Below are positions 6,604 through 15,062 of a DNA stretch of 18,311 nucleotides, piece by piece. Below the pieces are notes generated by a model. It had not been told where the DNA came from, ran no database searches, and was given only the letters and a program-made list of their open reading frames with translations. A program made the position numbers and the translations under genes. This stretch comes from RZYP01 sp964386405 (GTDB lineage Bacteria > Bacillota > Negativicutes > Acidaminococcales > Acidaminococcaceae), in contig CAYLRW010000032.1 of NCBI GenBank assembly GCA_964386405.1, forward strand, positions 1 to 18,311. The letters run 5' to 3'. Position 1 is the stretch's first letter. Each line of letters starts with the position of its first letter.

Positions 6604-7083
6604 TTAACTAAGCCTCCTGGCGTCTATTTCACTTCTGATAATTTCGAAAGAACGCTCCAAAATCTCTTCCAGGCGTTCTTCTTTTTCTGCGAGGAACAAC
6701 CAGCCAAGCAATGCTTCAAAAGCTGTGCCTTGGCGATATTCACGCACACTGGCACTCTTTGGCACCGTTGACTTGGTATTGCGTCCGCGTCTGGCAATTG
6801 CCTCTTCCTCATCGTTCAACTCCGCTGTCAAAGCATCCATGGCTTTGGCCTGCATTACCGCAGAAACCATCTTTGCCCCCAGGTCATGAATTACACGTAC
6901 ATGTCCTGATGTAGGCAAAAGACGCAGACGAACGTAAAGAGAAAAGACCACATCACCCACGTAAGCAAGAATTACCGGATTCAGTTGTTTAGGCTCCGAC
7001 AAAGCCAGGCCTTCTTCGGCACAGGCAGCAAGTGCATGTGCTCGTATCATCTGATATTGTTCAAATTTCACTGACGTTTCCAC
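6604..7083 (-). CDS. mrnC: mini-ribonuclease III MrnC
   Basis: Dimeric RNase III-like enzyme without a double-stranded-RNA-binding domain, which matures 23S rRNA ends in Bacillus. The 159-aa protein shows the catalytic AYVGDVVFSLYVR (40-52, with the metal-binding Asp44) and the second acidic helix in FEALLGWLFL (about 123-132). The basic loop RGRNTKSTVPKSA before it is typical of the family. The start is a GTG at 7081-7083, preceded by AGGGAG, and overlaps the end of cysS by 16 nt; the next in-frame GTG is at 7071. Gene order cysS-mrnC is conserved in Firmicutes. Confidence 0.92.
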   Translation of the reverse strand: METSVKFEQYQMIRAHALAACAEEGLALSEPKQLNPVILAYVGDVVFSLYVRLRLLPTSGHVRVIHDLGAKMVSAVMQAKAMDALTAELNDEEEAIARRGRNTKSTVPKSASVREYRQGTAFEALLGWLFLAEKEERLEEILERSFEIIRSEIDARRLS

Positions 7084-8507
7084 CGTACTCCCTGCGGAGT
7101 ATCTTCCAAAATAATACCGGCTGCTGCAAGCTTGTCGCGTAAAGCATCAGCTTGTGCATAATTTTTGCTTTGACGTGCTTCCTGGCGAAGTCCAATCAGT
7201 ATCTCAACCAAAGAGTTCTCCAAACCAGCATCAGCACTTTCTGCTGCTGCCGCTTTTTCCAGAACACCGATAATGCTGCACATCTCAGCAAAAACTTTAC
7301 TCATCAAATTAACAAGCTTACCATCAGGTCTATTATTGGTTGAAATGACATTCTGGTAATAAGTATTGATTTCGCGGCCCAATGCAAACATATGACTGAT
7401 TGCAAGCGCCGTATTGAAATCGTCTCTCATAGCTTCCAGGAATTCCGCACGGAACCCGGCAACTTTATTTTGCAGGGCAAGACTATCTTCAGTAGGACCA
7501 ACACCAGGAATTTGAGCTAAAGTACGCAGGTTTTCCTGTGCCGTTGCCAGTCTGGTCAAGCTGCGTTCAGCTTCCTTCAGGCGTTCATCACTGAAGTCCA
7601 GCGGGCTTCTGTAATGAGTTGAAAGAATAAAGAAACGCAAAGTTTCCGGCTCGAAATGTTCCAGAATATCGATTACCAGGAAGAAATTGCCAAGTGATTT
7701 TGACATTTTTTCTTCGTTAACGGTAATAAAGCCATTATGCAGCCAATATTTTACAAAAGGATGCTTGCCTGTGCAGCCTTCGGATTGGGCTATTTCATTT
7801 TCGTGATGCGGGAAAATCAAATCACTGCCGCCGCCATGGAAATCAAAACTTTCGCCCAGATATTTCATGCTCATAACGGAGCACTCAATATGCCAGCCAG
7901 GTCTGCCTTCTCCCCAAGGGCTGGTCCAGGAAGGTTCGCCTGGTTTAGCTGCCTTCCAAAGAGCGAAATCCATCGGATTTTCCTTACGTTCATCAACGTC
8001 AATACGGGCACCGGCCAGCATATCATCCAGATTACGTCCGCTTAATTCACCATAATGGTCAAATTTTTCAACGCGGTAATAAACATCGCCATCAACTTCA
8101 TAAGCGAAACCATTCTCAATCAATTTTGCGACCATGGCAATAATTTCCTCCATATGGTCGGAAACACGCGGATAAATATCCACCCTTCTTACATTGAGCT
8201 TGTCTATTGCCTCAAAATAAGCATCTATATAGCGTCCGCAGATGTCGCTCCACGCTACTCCTTCTTTATTGGCGGCGTTGATTATTTTGTCATCAACATC
8301 CGTAAAATTCTGCACGTGGGTTACTTCGTAGCCTTCATGCTCCAAAAACCGGTGAATAACATCCCAGGTCACAAAAGGGCGTGCATTGCCGATATGCGGA
8401 TGATTGTAAGGTGTTACGCCGCAAACGTAGATACTGGCTTTGCCTGGCTCAATAGGCACAAATTCTTCTTTTTGCTTAGTCAAAGTATTATAAACTTTTA
8501 TGCTCAT
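7068..8507 (-). CDS. cysS: cysteinyl-tRNA synthetase
   Basis: Class I aminoacyl-tRNA synthetase charging tRNA-Cys. Length 479 aa is standard. The HIGH signature appears as HPHIG (36-40) and KMSKS at 267-271. The active-site zinc ligands are visible as Cys29, Cys209, His234 and Glu238. The C-terminal helical tRNA-binding domain covers about 320-479. ATG at 8507 follows AAGGAG, and the gene sits 14 nt after gltX. In B. subtilis cysE lies between gltX and cysS; here it is absent. No T-box leader fits in the 14-nt gap, so expression follows gltX. Confidence 0.97.
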   Translation of the reverse strand: MSIKVYNTLTKQKEEFVPIEPGKASIYVCGVTPYNHPHIGNARPFVTWDVIHRFLEHEGYEVTHVQNFTDVDDKIINAANKEGVAWSDICGRYIDAYFEAIDKLNVRRVDIYPRVSDHMEEIIAMVAKLIENGFAYEVDGDVYYRVEKFDHYGELSGRNLDDMLAGARIDVDERKENPMDFALWKAAKPGEPSWTSPWGEGRPGWHIECSVMSMKYLGESFDFHGGGSDLIFPHHENEIAQSEGCTGKHPFVKYWLHNGFITVNEEKMSKSLGNFFLVIDILEHFEPETLRFFILSTHYRSPLDFSDERLKEAERSLTRLATAQENLRTLAQIPGVGPTEDSLALQNKVAGFRAEFLEAMRDDFNTALAISHMFALGREINTYYQNVISTNNRPDGKLVNLMSKVFAEMCSIIGVLEKAAAAESADAGLENSLVEILIGLRQEARQSKNYAQADALRDKLAAAGIILEDTPQGVRWKRQ

Positions 8508-8521
8508 CTTGGTTTTCTCCT

Positions 8522-9997
8522 TTATGCGAGAGTTACCCCAGCTTTTTCCAAACTGCCCTTAATGCGTTTTAAAGTACGTTCCAGACCAAGCAGAGGAATG
8601 ATTTCCGTCAATTCAGGCCCGTGCTGATTACCGGTAAGTGCCACGCGAATCGGCATATAAACACTTTTGCCGCCCAATTTAGTCGTTTTCTGAATGGTTT
8701 TAAATGTAGCTTTAATAGCTGCGGCATCCACTGTTTCCAGCTGACCAAGCAACTCAAAAAGCATGTTCATAACTGTTGGTACTGTTTCTTCCTTCAAAAC
8801 AGCTGCTGCTTCCTCATTTTCGAAAGCAAAATCATCATGGAAATACATAGCTACTACTTCTGGAATCTGCGCTGCATAAGAAACATGTTCTTTACTGGTC
8901 AGGACTACTTTTTTCAACCAGGCCAGTTTGTCGCCTTCTTCCTCACCTGTCATAAACCCAGCTTCAATCATCTGCGGTTTTGCTGCTTCGAAGAAAGCTT
9001 CATCATCCAGCTGACGCATATAATGCTGGTTGATCCAATTTAATTTATCTAAGTCAAAAACAGCCGGATTCTTAGCAACATGATCCATGGAAAAAGCTTG
9101 TATCAACTCTTCTGTAGTAAATATCTCCTGTTCGCTATTCGGCGCCCAGCCAAGCAGGGCAAGAAAATTAACGATACCTTTCGGGCAATAGCCAAGTTTT
9201 CTGTATTGGTCAACAGAAGTTGCTCCATGGCGTTTACTCATTTTAGTGCGGTCTTTACCGAGAATAAGAGAAATATGACCAAAAACAGGTTTTTCAAAAC
9301 CCAAGGCATCATAAATCAGACATTGACGCGGAGTGTTGGACAGATGCTCTTCCGCACGGATAACATGAGTAATGTGCATCAAAGCGTCATCAATTACCAC
9401 GGCATAATTGTAGGTAGGAATGCCGTCAGACTTCACGATAACAAAATCGCCAATACCGTCTGATTCAAAAACAACATCACCACGCACCATGTCATGGATA
9501 ACGATCTGCTGTCCGGCTGGCACTTTGAAACGAACAGTCGGCTTGCGGCCTTCTTTTTCAAATTCAGCAATCTGTTCAGGTGTCAGATTTCTACACTTGC
9601 CCATATAACGCGGCATTTGGCTTTGAGCAGCCAATGCCTGGCGTTCAGCTTCCAATTCATCATCGGTACAATAACAATAGTAAGCTTTGCCTTCGGCCAA
9701 AAGCTGTTCTGTATATTTTCTGTACAAGTCAAGACGTTCAGTTTGACGATAAGGGCCATACTCGCCGCCGACATCTACGCCCTCATCCCAGTCCATTCCC
9801 AGCCATTTCAGTGCAGCCTTAATGTTTTCTTCTGACTCTCTGCTGGAACGTTCCAAATCTGTATCTTCAATTCTTAAAATCAATTTCCCGCCGGTTTTAC
9901 GGGCCAAAAGCCAGTTAAAAAGGGCTGAACGTGCGCCGCCGATATGAAATGGGCCTGTAGGGCTTGGTGCGAATCTTACTCTTATTTCCTTTTCCAT
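8522..9997 (-). CDS. gltX: glutamyl-tRNA synthetase
   Basis: Class I synthetase that charges tRNA-Glu, and in many Firmicutes also tRNA-Gln, which is then amidated. The start is the ATG at 9995-9997 (491 aa): GGAGG lies 8 nt upstream and the protein then opens directly into RVRFAPSPTGPFHIGG; a TTG at 10012 is in frame but overlaps the ribosome site. HIG is at 18-20 and KMSKR at 252-256. Cys108, Cys110, Tyr131 and Cys135 match the CxC...YxxxC zinc site known in E. coli GluRS. The C-terminal anticodon-binding helices occupy about 330-491. Whether it is discriminating cannot be read off the sequence. Confidence 0.97.
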   Translation of the reverse strand: MEKEIRVRFAPSPTGPFHIGGARSALFNWLLARKTGGKLILRIEDTDLERSSRESEENIKAALKWLGMDWDEGVDVGGEYGPYRQTERLDLYRKYTEQLLAEGKAYYCYCTDDELEAERQALAAQSQMPRYMGKCRNLTPEQIAEFEKEGRKPTVRFKVPAGQQIVIHDMVRGDVVFESDGIGDFVIVKSDGIPTYNYAVVIDDALMHITHVIRAEEHLSNTPRQCLIYDALGFEKPVFGHISLILGKDRTKMSKRHGATSVDQYRKLGYCPKGIVNFLALLGWAPNSEQEIFTTEELIQAFSMDHVAKNPAVFDLDKLNWINQHYMRQLDDEAFFEAAKPQMIEAGFMTGEEEGDKLAWLKKVVLTSKEHVSYAAQIPEVVAMYFHDDFAFENEEAAAVLKEETVPTVMNMLFELLGQLETVDAAAIKATFKTIQKTTKLGGKSVYMPIRVALTGNQHGPELTEIIPLLGLERTLKRIKGSLEKAGVTLA

Positions 9998-10036
9998 GAA
10001 CAAAACCTCCAAATATATAAAACACTATATTGTTAA

Positions 10037-10045
10037 ATTATAGCA
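10037..10045 (-). promoter_or_regulatory. extended -10 promoter of gltX
   Basis: Minus-strand TGCTATAAT gives a perfect -10 hexamer (10037-10042) with an upstream TG motif. No recognisable -35 lies at 17 nt, as is common for extended -10 promoters. The predicted leader is only about 33 nt, too short for a riboswitch or T-box. Confidence 0.65.
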
Positions 10046-10075
10046 CAAAGTTTATGCAGATACTTTCTAAAAACA

Positions 10076-11290
10076 TTACTGCCCGGTCAGCTGGAAAACG
10101 GTTACTACCGCTTGCGCGGCTATACCTTCGCCTCTGCCCGTGAAACCAAGTCTTTCCGTAGTAGTTGCTTTCACGTTGATTGCATCCTTATCAATCTTTA
10201 GTACAGCAGCTATGTTATTTTGCATCTGTTCCCGATAAGCAGCCAGCTTAGGTTTTTGTGCAATGATTGTTATATCCGCATTGCCAACCTGCCAGCCTTT
10301 TTCCAGCAATAGTTGCGTTACATGCCGCAGCAAAAGCATGCTGTCTGCACCTTTATACTTTTCATCAGTATCTGGGAAATGCTGTCCTATATCACCTAAA
10401 GCGACAGCACCAAGCATAGCATCCATTAAGGCATGAACTGCTACATCAGCATCGGAATGCCCTGCCAGCCCCAGTTCGTAGGGAATCTGAACCCCACATA
10501 AGATTAATTTTCTTTCGGCCGCTAGGCAATGTACATCAAACCCGCTGCCCACACGCATTGGAATATTTCTTTCCTCGTTCACAGGATTGTCTTCTCCCTT
10601 GTGTAATAACGCTTTAGCCCAGACGAGATCCTCCGGAGTCGTGATCTTATTATTGGTATAAGAACCTTCGGCAACAACAACAGGCTGACCTAAAAGTTCA
10701 ACAGCACCGGCATCGTCAGTGACCTCTATCTTTTCCTTCTGCAGCATTTTATAGGCCTGCTTTAAAAGCCGCGTACGAAAAATCTGCGGTGTCTGCACCG
10801 CTCTCAGCTTACTGCGTTCCAACGTAGTAAGCACTTTGCCTTCGGCATCAATCAGCTTGGTAGTGTCTTTAACCGGCACACCGGCAACGGCAGCGCCATT
10901 AATTTGAGCAGCGGCAAAAACACGTGCAAAAATATCCGGTGTAGCAAAAGGTCTGGCAGCATCATGGACAGCAACAAAGTCTTCGTCATCTTGCACAAGG
11001 CATAAAGCATTGAAAACAGAATTCTGCCTTTCCTTGCCACCGGCAATTATCTGCCAGCTAAGTTCAGAGAAGCACACAGGTGCGTATTTTCGTAAGATGG
11101 CTGCAGCTTCTGCCACTTCATCAGGCCGCACCACAACAATTACCCGGTTTACTCCCTTAGCCTGACTGACCTGCCGTAAATTGTGAACAATTACCGGCAA
11201 ACCCTCCAACAGCAAAAAAGCCTTATTCATACCCAGTCCCATTCGACGTCCTGATCCTGCTGCCGCCAGAATGACAACTATTTTTTCCAA
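10076..11290 (-). CDS. ispDF: bifunctional IspD/IspF (MEP pathway fusion)
   Basis: One polypeptide carries two steps of isoprenoid synthesis. Residues 1 to about 228 are IspD (2-C-methyl-D-erythritol 4-phosphate cytidylyltransferase), with the CTP-binding loop AAAGSGRRMG (9-18) and VHDAARPF (108-115). Residues 245 to 401 are IspF (2-C-methyl-D-erythritol 2,4-cyclodiphosphate synthase), with metal ligands Asp252, His254 and His286 and the GFTGRGEG loop (382-389). A linker of about 16 residues joins them. In B. subtilis these are two adjacent genes at this same position, so the fusion is local. The start is a TTG at 11288-11290 behind GGAGG at 10 nt; no better in-frame start exists. The two enzymes are not consecutive in the pathway; IspE acts between them. 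Confidence 0.95.
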   Translation of the reverse strand: MEKIVVILAAAGSGRRMGLGMNKAFLLLEGLPVIVHNLRQVSQAKGVNRVIVVVRPDEVAEAAAILRKYAPVCFSELSWQIIAGGKERQNSVFNALCLVQDDEDFVAVHDAARPFATPDIFARVFAAAQINGAAVAGVPVKDTTKLIDAEGKVLTTLERSKLRAVQTPQIFRTRLLKQAYKMLQKEKIEVTDDAGAVELLGQPVVVAEGSYTNNKITTPEDLVWAKALLHKGEDNPVNEERNIPMRVGSGFDVHCLAAERKLILCGVQIPYELGLAGHSDADVAVHALMDAMLGAVALGDIGQHFPDTDEKYKGADSMLLLRHVTQLLLEKGWQVGNADITIIAQKPKLAAYREQMQNNIAAVLKIDKDAINVKATTTERLGFTGRGEGIAAQAVVTVFQLTGQ

Positions 11291-11309
11291 TGCAAAACGA
11301 CCTCCAATG

Positions 11310-12422
11310 TTATTTCATGCGGGCAAAAATCATCCGTCCTGCAGAAGTCTGTAATACGGAAGTAACAACAACGCTGACACTTTCGCCGATATACTTCTTA
11401 CCGCCTTCAACAACTATCATCGTGCCATCATCAAGGTAAGCGACTGCCTGACCATTTTCCTTGCCTTCCTTAGCCAGAAATACCAGCATATCTTCGCCTG
11501 GCAGCACTACCGGTTTAACAGCATTGGCCAGGTCATTGATATTCAAAACACCTACGCCCTGAATTTCCGCAACCTTATTCAGGTTGAAATCGTTAGTTAT
11601 TACTAAACCGCCTATTTCTTTAGCGAGTCTGACGAGCTTGGCATCAACCTCTGTAATATCATCATAGTCCGTATTAATAATTTCAACCTGTTGGGACAAA
11701 CCATCCTGCATAGCTTTAACAACATCAAGACCTCTGCGGCCTCTTTTGCGTTTCAGCGTATCCGATGAGTCAGCTATTTTTTGCAGTTCTTCCAGTACAA
11801 AGCCAGGAATAATAAGCCTGCCTTCCAAGAAGCCTGTCTTCAGTATGTCGGCAATACGGCCATCAATAATAACACTGGTATCTAAGATTTTATGATTGCT
11901 GCAAACATTGTCCGCGTCATTCTCCTTACTGGCTTCCTTAAAAGTCCGTAAAGACCAGATGCGGTTAAAAAATGAAGTGATATCAGTGTGTTTTATCAAA
12001 GCTACCTTTGCGCCAACTATTGCCAGAATCAGACTGAGGATCAAAGGAATATACATACCGATGATTGGCAGATGCGAAAAAGGACTACCTATCAGATTTG
12101 CTACGACAAGACCGATAGTAGCACCCATGGCTACTACTAAAATATTGCTGGTTGGTACCTTCGCCAATACTACTGCCACTACCTCCGTAAAACGCATAGT
12201 GTGGGCAATAATAAAGTTAGAGGTCACATAGCCTATGGCACCAAATAAGCAAAACCCCAATACATCAGAAATAACTGTTGCCAAAGCAAAACCAAAAGGT
12301 CCATTGTTAAACATCTCATTAGGCAGCATTTCGGAAAGATAAGGAGTCAAATAATCCATCAGGATCAAACCAGAAATTGCAAAGACAAGCACAATAGTCA
12401 GTTTAAGAATTCTCGTTAACAT
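11310..12422 (-). CDS. yacL: membrane-anchored PIN/TRAM-domain protein (YacL family)
   Basis: The 370-aa protein has an N-terminal block of about four membrane segments (roughly 6-26, 45-72, 80-110, 118-144). A PIN nuclease-fold domain (178-300) follows, with acidic residues Asp181 in LDTSVIIDGR, Glu211/212, Asp260 and Asp278 in ITNDFN. A C-terminal TRAM RNA-binding domain occupies about 307-370. It is therefore predicted to be a membrane-bound ribonuclease, though its cellular role is not settled in any species I know. The ATG follows a textbook AGGAGGTGA. It is 19 nt upstream of ispDF, the order found in Bacillus. The terminator at 12497-12531 separates it from carD, so it needs a promoter in 12423-12496; TAAGAT lies there but without a clear -35. 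Confidence 0.93.
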   Translation of the reverse strand: MLTRILKLTIVLVFAISGLILMDYLTPYLSEMLPNEMFNNGPFGFALATVISDVLGFCLFGAIGYVTSNFIIAHTMRFTEVVAVVLAKVPTSNILVVAMGATIGLVVANLIGSPFSHLPIIGMYIPLILSLILAIVGAKVALIKHTDITSFFNRIWSLRTFKEASKENDADNVCSNHKILDTSVIIDGRIADILKTGFLEGRLIIPGFVLEELQKIADSSDTLKRKRGRRGLDVVKAMQDGLSQQVEIINTDYDDITEVDAKLVRLAKEIGGLVITNDFNLNKVAEIQGVGVLNINDLANAVKPVVLPGEDMLVFLAKEGKENGQAVAYLDDGTMIVVEGGKKYIGESVSVVVTSVLQTSAGRMIFARMK

Positions 12423-12496
12423 ATTTTCACCTCCTTTCTGTCTCTTACGCCATAATCTTACTACAAAAGAAGAGTTTTTAATAGGTCATATCAGGC

Positions 12497-12531
12497 AAAA
12501 AAATAAAATACGCCAAGTAACGACGTATTTT
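12497..12531 (-). terminator. intrinsic terminator of carD
   Basis: Four nt after the carD stop a 10-bp stem (12522-12531 with 12505-12514, one G:T pair) with a 7-nt loop is followed in the minus direction by ATTTTTTT. It separates carD from the yacL-ispDF unit. Confidence 0.88.
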
Positions 12532-12535
12532 AGTT

Positions 12536-13027
12536 TTAATTCAAATTAAAAAACTGATGCAGCCACTTGTCAGCATCTTCAAGCTTCTGGGAACGCACCA
12601 GCATAACCTCACTCAGAAGAATCTGGCGGGCAGTGTTTAAAAGCCTTCGTTCGCCTGTCGAAAGTTTTTTATCTTCTTCCTGAACGGTAAGTGTCCTTAC
12701 AACTGCAGCCACCTCAAAGATATCTCCGCTTTTCATTTTTTCAAGATAGAGATTAAAACGCCTGTTCCAGGTAATACTTTTCATTTTATTTTCCGGGCGC
12801 GAAGTAAGAACATCTTCAATATCAACCAGTTGTTCCTCACTGATAACATGCCGCAGCCCTACTTGTTCAACATTTTTTATTGGAATCATGATCTTCATGT
12901 CACCCAGAAGCATATCCAGTATGAAATATTCGACAACGTCGCCTTTTTCATCGCTGCGTTTTTCAACAGCATGTATCATACCTGCTCCATGCATCGGATA
13001 AACAATCTTATCGCCGGTTTCGAACAT
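12536..13027 (-). CDS. carD: CarD/CdnL-family transcription regulator
   Basis: CarD proteins bind the RNA polymerase beta subunit and stabilise open promoter complexes, notably at rRNA promoters. The 163-aa protein begins with the CarD/TRCF-type RNAP-interaction domain (about 1-65; FETGDKIVYPMHGAGMI at 2-18) and continues as the all-helical DNA-contacting domain (about 70-160, with ITWNRRFNLYLEKM at 84-97). The ATG follows AAGGAGG at 8 nt. Two tandem promoters precede it, and a terminator follows directly, so it is monocistronic. In B. subtilis disA occupies the place between radA and yacL; here carD and a divergent small gene do. Confidence 0.92.
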   Translation of the reverse strand: MFETGDKIVYPMHGAGMIHAVEKRSDEKGDVVEYFILDMLLGDMKIMIPIKNVEQVGLRHVISEEQLVDIEDVLTSRPENKMKSITWNRRFNLYLEKMKSGDIFEVAAVVRTLTVQEEDKKLSTGERRLLNTARQILLSEVMLVRSQKLEDADKWLHQFFNLN

Positions 13028-13057
13028 GCGCTATGCCTCCTTCATTATGACAATAAT

Positions 13058-13086
13058 ATTTTAGCATAATTATTTTACTTTGTCAA
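13058..13086 (-). promoter_or_regulatory. carD proximal promoter P1
   Basis: Minus-strand TTGACA (13081-13086), 17-nt spacer ending in TGC, and TAAAAT (13058-13063), a near-consensus SigA-type promoter with an extended -10. The start should lie near 13050, about 25 nt before the ATG. Confidence 0.82.
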
Positions 13087-13094
13087 AATTTTTT

Positions 13095-13123
13095 ATTGTA
13101 TCATGTAGTTTTTTACATGTCAA
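13095..13123 (-). promoter_or_regulatory. carD distal promoter P2
   Basis: A second TTGACA (13118-13123), a 17-nt spacer ending in TGA, and TACAAT (13095-13100) lie directly upstream of P1 on the same strand. The spacer contains a CATGTA/TACATG inverted repeat (13102-13119) that could bind a regulator. Confidence 0.7.
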
Positions 13124-13158
13124 TCATATTTTAATATATTTGCTTATTATCCTTAAAA

Positions 13159-13187
13159 TTGACAGTATAAATGTGTTTATTTATAAT
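13159..13187 (+). promoter_or_regulatory. promoter of the plus-strand small gene
   Basis: Perfect TTGACA (13159-13164), 17-nt spacer and perfect TATAAT (13182-13187). The start near 13194 leaves a leader of about 16 nt before the ATG at 13210 and rules out the in-frame ATG at 13171 as the translation start. Confidence 0.88.
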
Positions 13188-13209
13188 AAAGCCAAGAGAG
13201 GTGCTGAAT

Positions 13210-13605
13210 ATGAAAGAAACTTCCTGTCAAGACTTCCAAGCCAATGTTGAAAAATATTTGATTCGCCACAGAAGTGTTCTTGATATCATGAGTAAATATC
13301 AGGAATCTACCGCCCGCGTTAATCGTGCCCTCGCGAAAGCCGTAACAGAGTGCGGCTGCATCAAAATTGACGCACATAAACAAAACGTCCCTCAAGATAT
13401 AAATTTCACAAGTCTGAAAGAATACATGTCATCACATGTGGACGGTGAGCTTTGCCCACACTGCAAAGAAACAATCGCCAAAGAAATCGGTCATTCCCTT
13501 TTTTATATGGCTGCTTTGTGCAATCTGACCGGATTAAAAATGGATACCGTCATGCAAGAAGAGAATAATGCTATTGCTACACTTGGCTTCTATTATCTTT
13601 CTTGA
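13210..13605 (+). CDS. small Cys-containing protein of unknown function, MazG-like helix pair
   Basis: The 131-aa protein is predicted mostly helical, without a signal peptide or membrane segment. It resembles a small family seen in Clostridia and relatives whose function I do not know; I recall such proteins being labelled DUF1573 or MazG-like, but cannot confirm this. Six cysteines occur: Cys6, Cys48 and Cys50 (ECGC), Cys82 and Cys85 (LCPHC) and Cys104. Together they could form a metal site. The stretch KEIGHSLFYMAAL (91-103) followed by a second helix ending in EE resembles the EIGDLLFYLAAL core of MazG pyrophosphatases, but His95 stands where the metal-binding Asp is expected, so catalysis is doubtful. 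The start is the ATG behind AGAGGTG, supported by the promoter position. It is the only plus-strand protein gene here and ends in a strong terminator. Confidence 0.8.
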   Translation: MKETSCQDFQANVEKYLIRHRSVLDIMSKYQESTARVNRALAKAVTECGCIKIDAHKQNVPQDINFTSLKEYMSSHVDGELCPHCKETIAKEIGHSLFYMAALCNLTGLKMDTVMQEENNAIATLGFYYLS

Positions 13606-13620
13606 AAATTTTAATACCAA

Positions 13621-13673
13621 AGCTGCTTTCCCTGAACTAAAACCAGTCAGGGAAAGCAGCTCTTTTATTTTTC
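13621..13673. terminator. shared terminator between convergent genes
   Basis: A perfect 15-bp stem (13621-13635 and 13647-13661) with an 11-nt loop is followed on the plus strand by CTTTTATTTTT, giving a strong terminator for the small gene. The same hairpin lies 3 nt after the radA stop on the other strand, where the tail is less T-rich, so it may serve both directions. Confidence 0.9.
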
Positions 13674-15023
13674 AAAGAAGGCCGCAAGTGCTTCTTCCAC
13701 AGTATTTACTTGAATAATACCCGCAGGTACACTTTTTGAGGTCCAATTGCCAGCAGGTATTACGAATTTTTGAAACCCAAGGTTCTGAGCTTCTTTAATT
13801 CTTCTATCGACAAAGCCAACTCGTCGAACCTCGCCAGTCAGTCCTACTTCTCCAACTGCAAGAATTCCCGGCAGTATTGGTTTGTTACGATAGCTGGATA
13901 CAATTGCAGCAACTACTGCAAGGTCTGCTGCCGGCTCTGTCACACGTGCACCACCTACAACATTGACATACACATCCTGCGTACCAAAATTCATACCCAG
14001 ACGCTTTTCCAAAATTGCGAGCAGCATATTGACCCTGTTATAATCAAAACCAACGGCAGTTCGACGTGGCATACCATAAGGAGTACCTGCTACCAGTGCC
14101 TGCATTTCAACTAGCAAAGGCCGGTTACCTTCCAGGCAAGCACAGACAACTGAGCCAGGTACAGCCGCAGCTCTTTTTTCCAGAAATAGGCCAGACGGAT
14201 TGGCAACCTCTTTCAAGCCACTTTCTTCCATAGAGAAAATCCCGCTTTCGTTGGTGGAACCAAAACGATTCTTCAAAGCTCTGAGTACACGAAAAGCATA
14301 AGATCTTTCGCCTTCAAATTGCAAAACAACATCGACCATATGTTCAAGCAGCCTCGGTCCCGCTATATTTCCCTCTTTTGTCACATGGCCAATAATAAGT
14401 ACCGCAATTCCTGTGGCCTTCGCGAAACGCAACAATTTAGCCGTACATTCACGTACCTGGCCAACGCTGCCAGCAGCAGTCTCGAATTCCGCATTATACA
14501 TAGTCTGAATCGAATCTATTACAAGCAGAGCCGGTTTTACTTCCTGGGCTTGTGCTAGAATAACAGAGAGATCCGTCGCCGTCATGATAAGCAGACTGTT
14601 ACCAGCTTTTCCAAGACGTTGGGCGCGCATGGCAGTTTGTGCTTCCGATTCCTCACCAGATACATAAAAAACTTTGATGCCATTTTCGCTGAACTTCATG
14701 CTGGCATCCAATACTATCGTGGATTTACCGATACCAGGATCTCCGCCAAGCAACACCAAAGAACCTGGCACAATGCCGCCGCCTAAAACACGGTCAAACT
14801 CACGGATGCCGGTAGCCATTCTTTCTAAACGATCGATAGCAACGCTTTCTAAAGTTTTAGGCCGCGGGTTCTCTTTGACTGCCAAAAAAGACGCCTTGCT
14901 TTCAGGCACAACAGCTTCCTCTACCAAAGTATCCCACTGCCCGCACTCTGGACATTTACCAAGCCACTTCAAAGTTGTATAACCGCAATTCTGACATACA
15001 TAATGAACTTTAATTTTTGCCAC
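13665..15023 (-). CDS. radA: DNA repair protein RadA (Sms)
   Basis: RecA-like, hexameric DnaB-type helicase that promotes branch migration in recombination and repair. All four parts are present in 452 aa: a C4 zinc finger (Cys10, Cys13, Cys24, Cys27), the ATPase core with Walker A GGDPGIGKST (93-102) and Walker B around LLVID (166-170), the RadA-specific KNRFG motif (251-255), and a C-terminal Lon-protease-like domain (about 285-452). The start is a GTG at 15021-15023 behind AAGGAG. It follows ctsR by 39 nt and appears to share its promoter. In Bacillus the same operon holds mcsA, mcsB and clpC before radA and disA after it; none of these is here. Confidence 0.96.
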   Translation of the reverse strand: MAKIKVHYVCQNCGYTTLKWLGKCPECGQWDTLVEEAVVPESKASFLAVKENPRPKTLESVAIDRLERMATGIREFDRVLGGGIVPGSLVLLGGDPGIGKSTIVLDASMKFSENGIKVFYVSGEESEAQTAMRAQRLGKAGNSLLIMTATDLSVILAQAQEVKPALLVIDSIQTMYNAEFETAAGSVGQVRECTAKLLRFAKATGIAVLIIGHVTKEGNIAGPRLLEHMVDVVLQFEGERSYAFRVLRALKNRFGSTNESGIFSMEESGLKEVANPSGLFLEKRAAAVPGSVVCACLEGNRPLLVEMQALVAGTPYGMPRRTAVGFDYNRVNMLLAILEKRLGMNFGTQDVYVNVVGGARVTEPAADLAVVAAIVSSYRNKPILPGILAVGEVGLTGEVRRVGFVDRRIKEAQNLGFQKFVIPAGNWTSKSVPAGIIQVNTVEEALAAFFEK

Positions 15024-15062
15024 TATTTTTTCTCCTTACCCATCAGCGGGCAGCCAAGTCCG

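Noticed and set aside
8055..8627. 190-codon plus-strand frame antisense to cysS and the end of gltX
   Set aside because: It lies wholly opposite well-supported synthetase genes, has no credible ribosome site or promoter, and its composition is that of a reverse-complement shadow.
9080..9835. Several plus-strand frames antisense to gltX
   Set aside because: All are shadows of the gltX coding strand with no family resemblance.
9998..10075. T-box or other riboswitch in front of gltX
   Set aside because: The leader predicted from the extended -10 promoter is only about 33 nt, with no room for a specifier stem and antiterminator.
13171..13209. Upstream ATG extending the plus-strand small protein by 13 residues
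   Set aside because: The ATG lies inside the promoter spacer, upstream of the predicted transcription start, and has no ribosome site; the ATG at 13210 has both.
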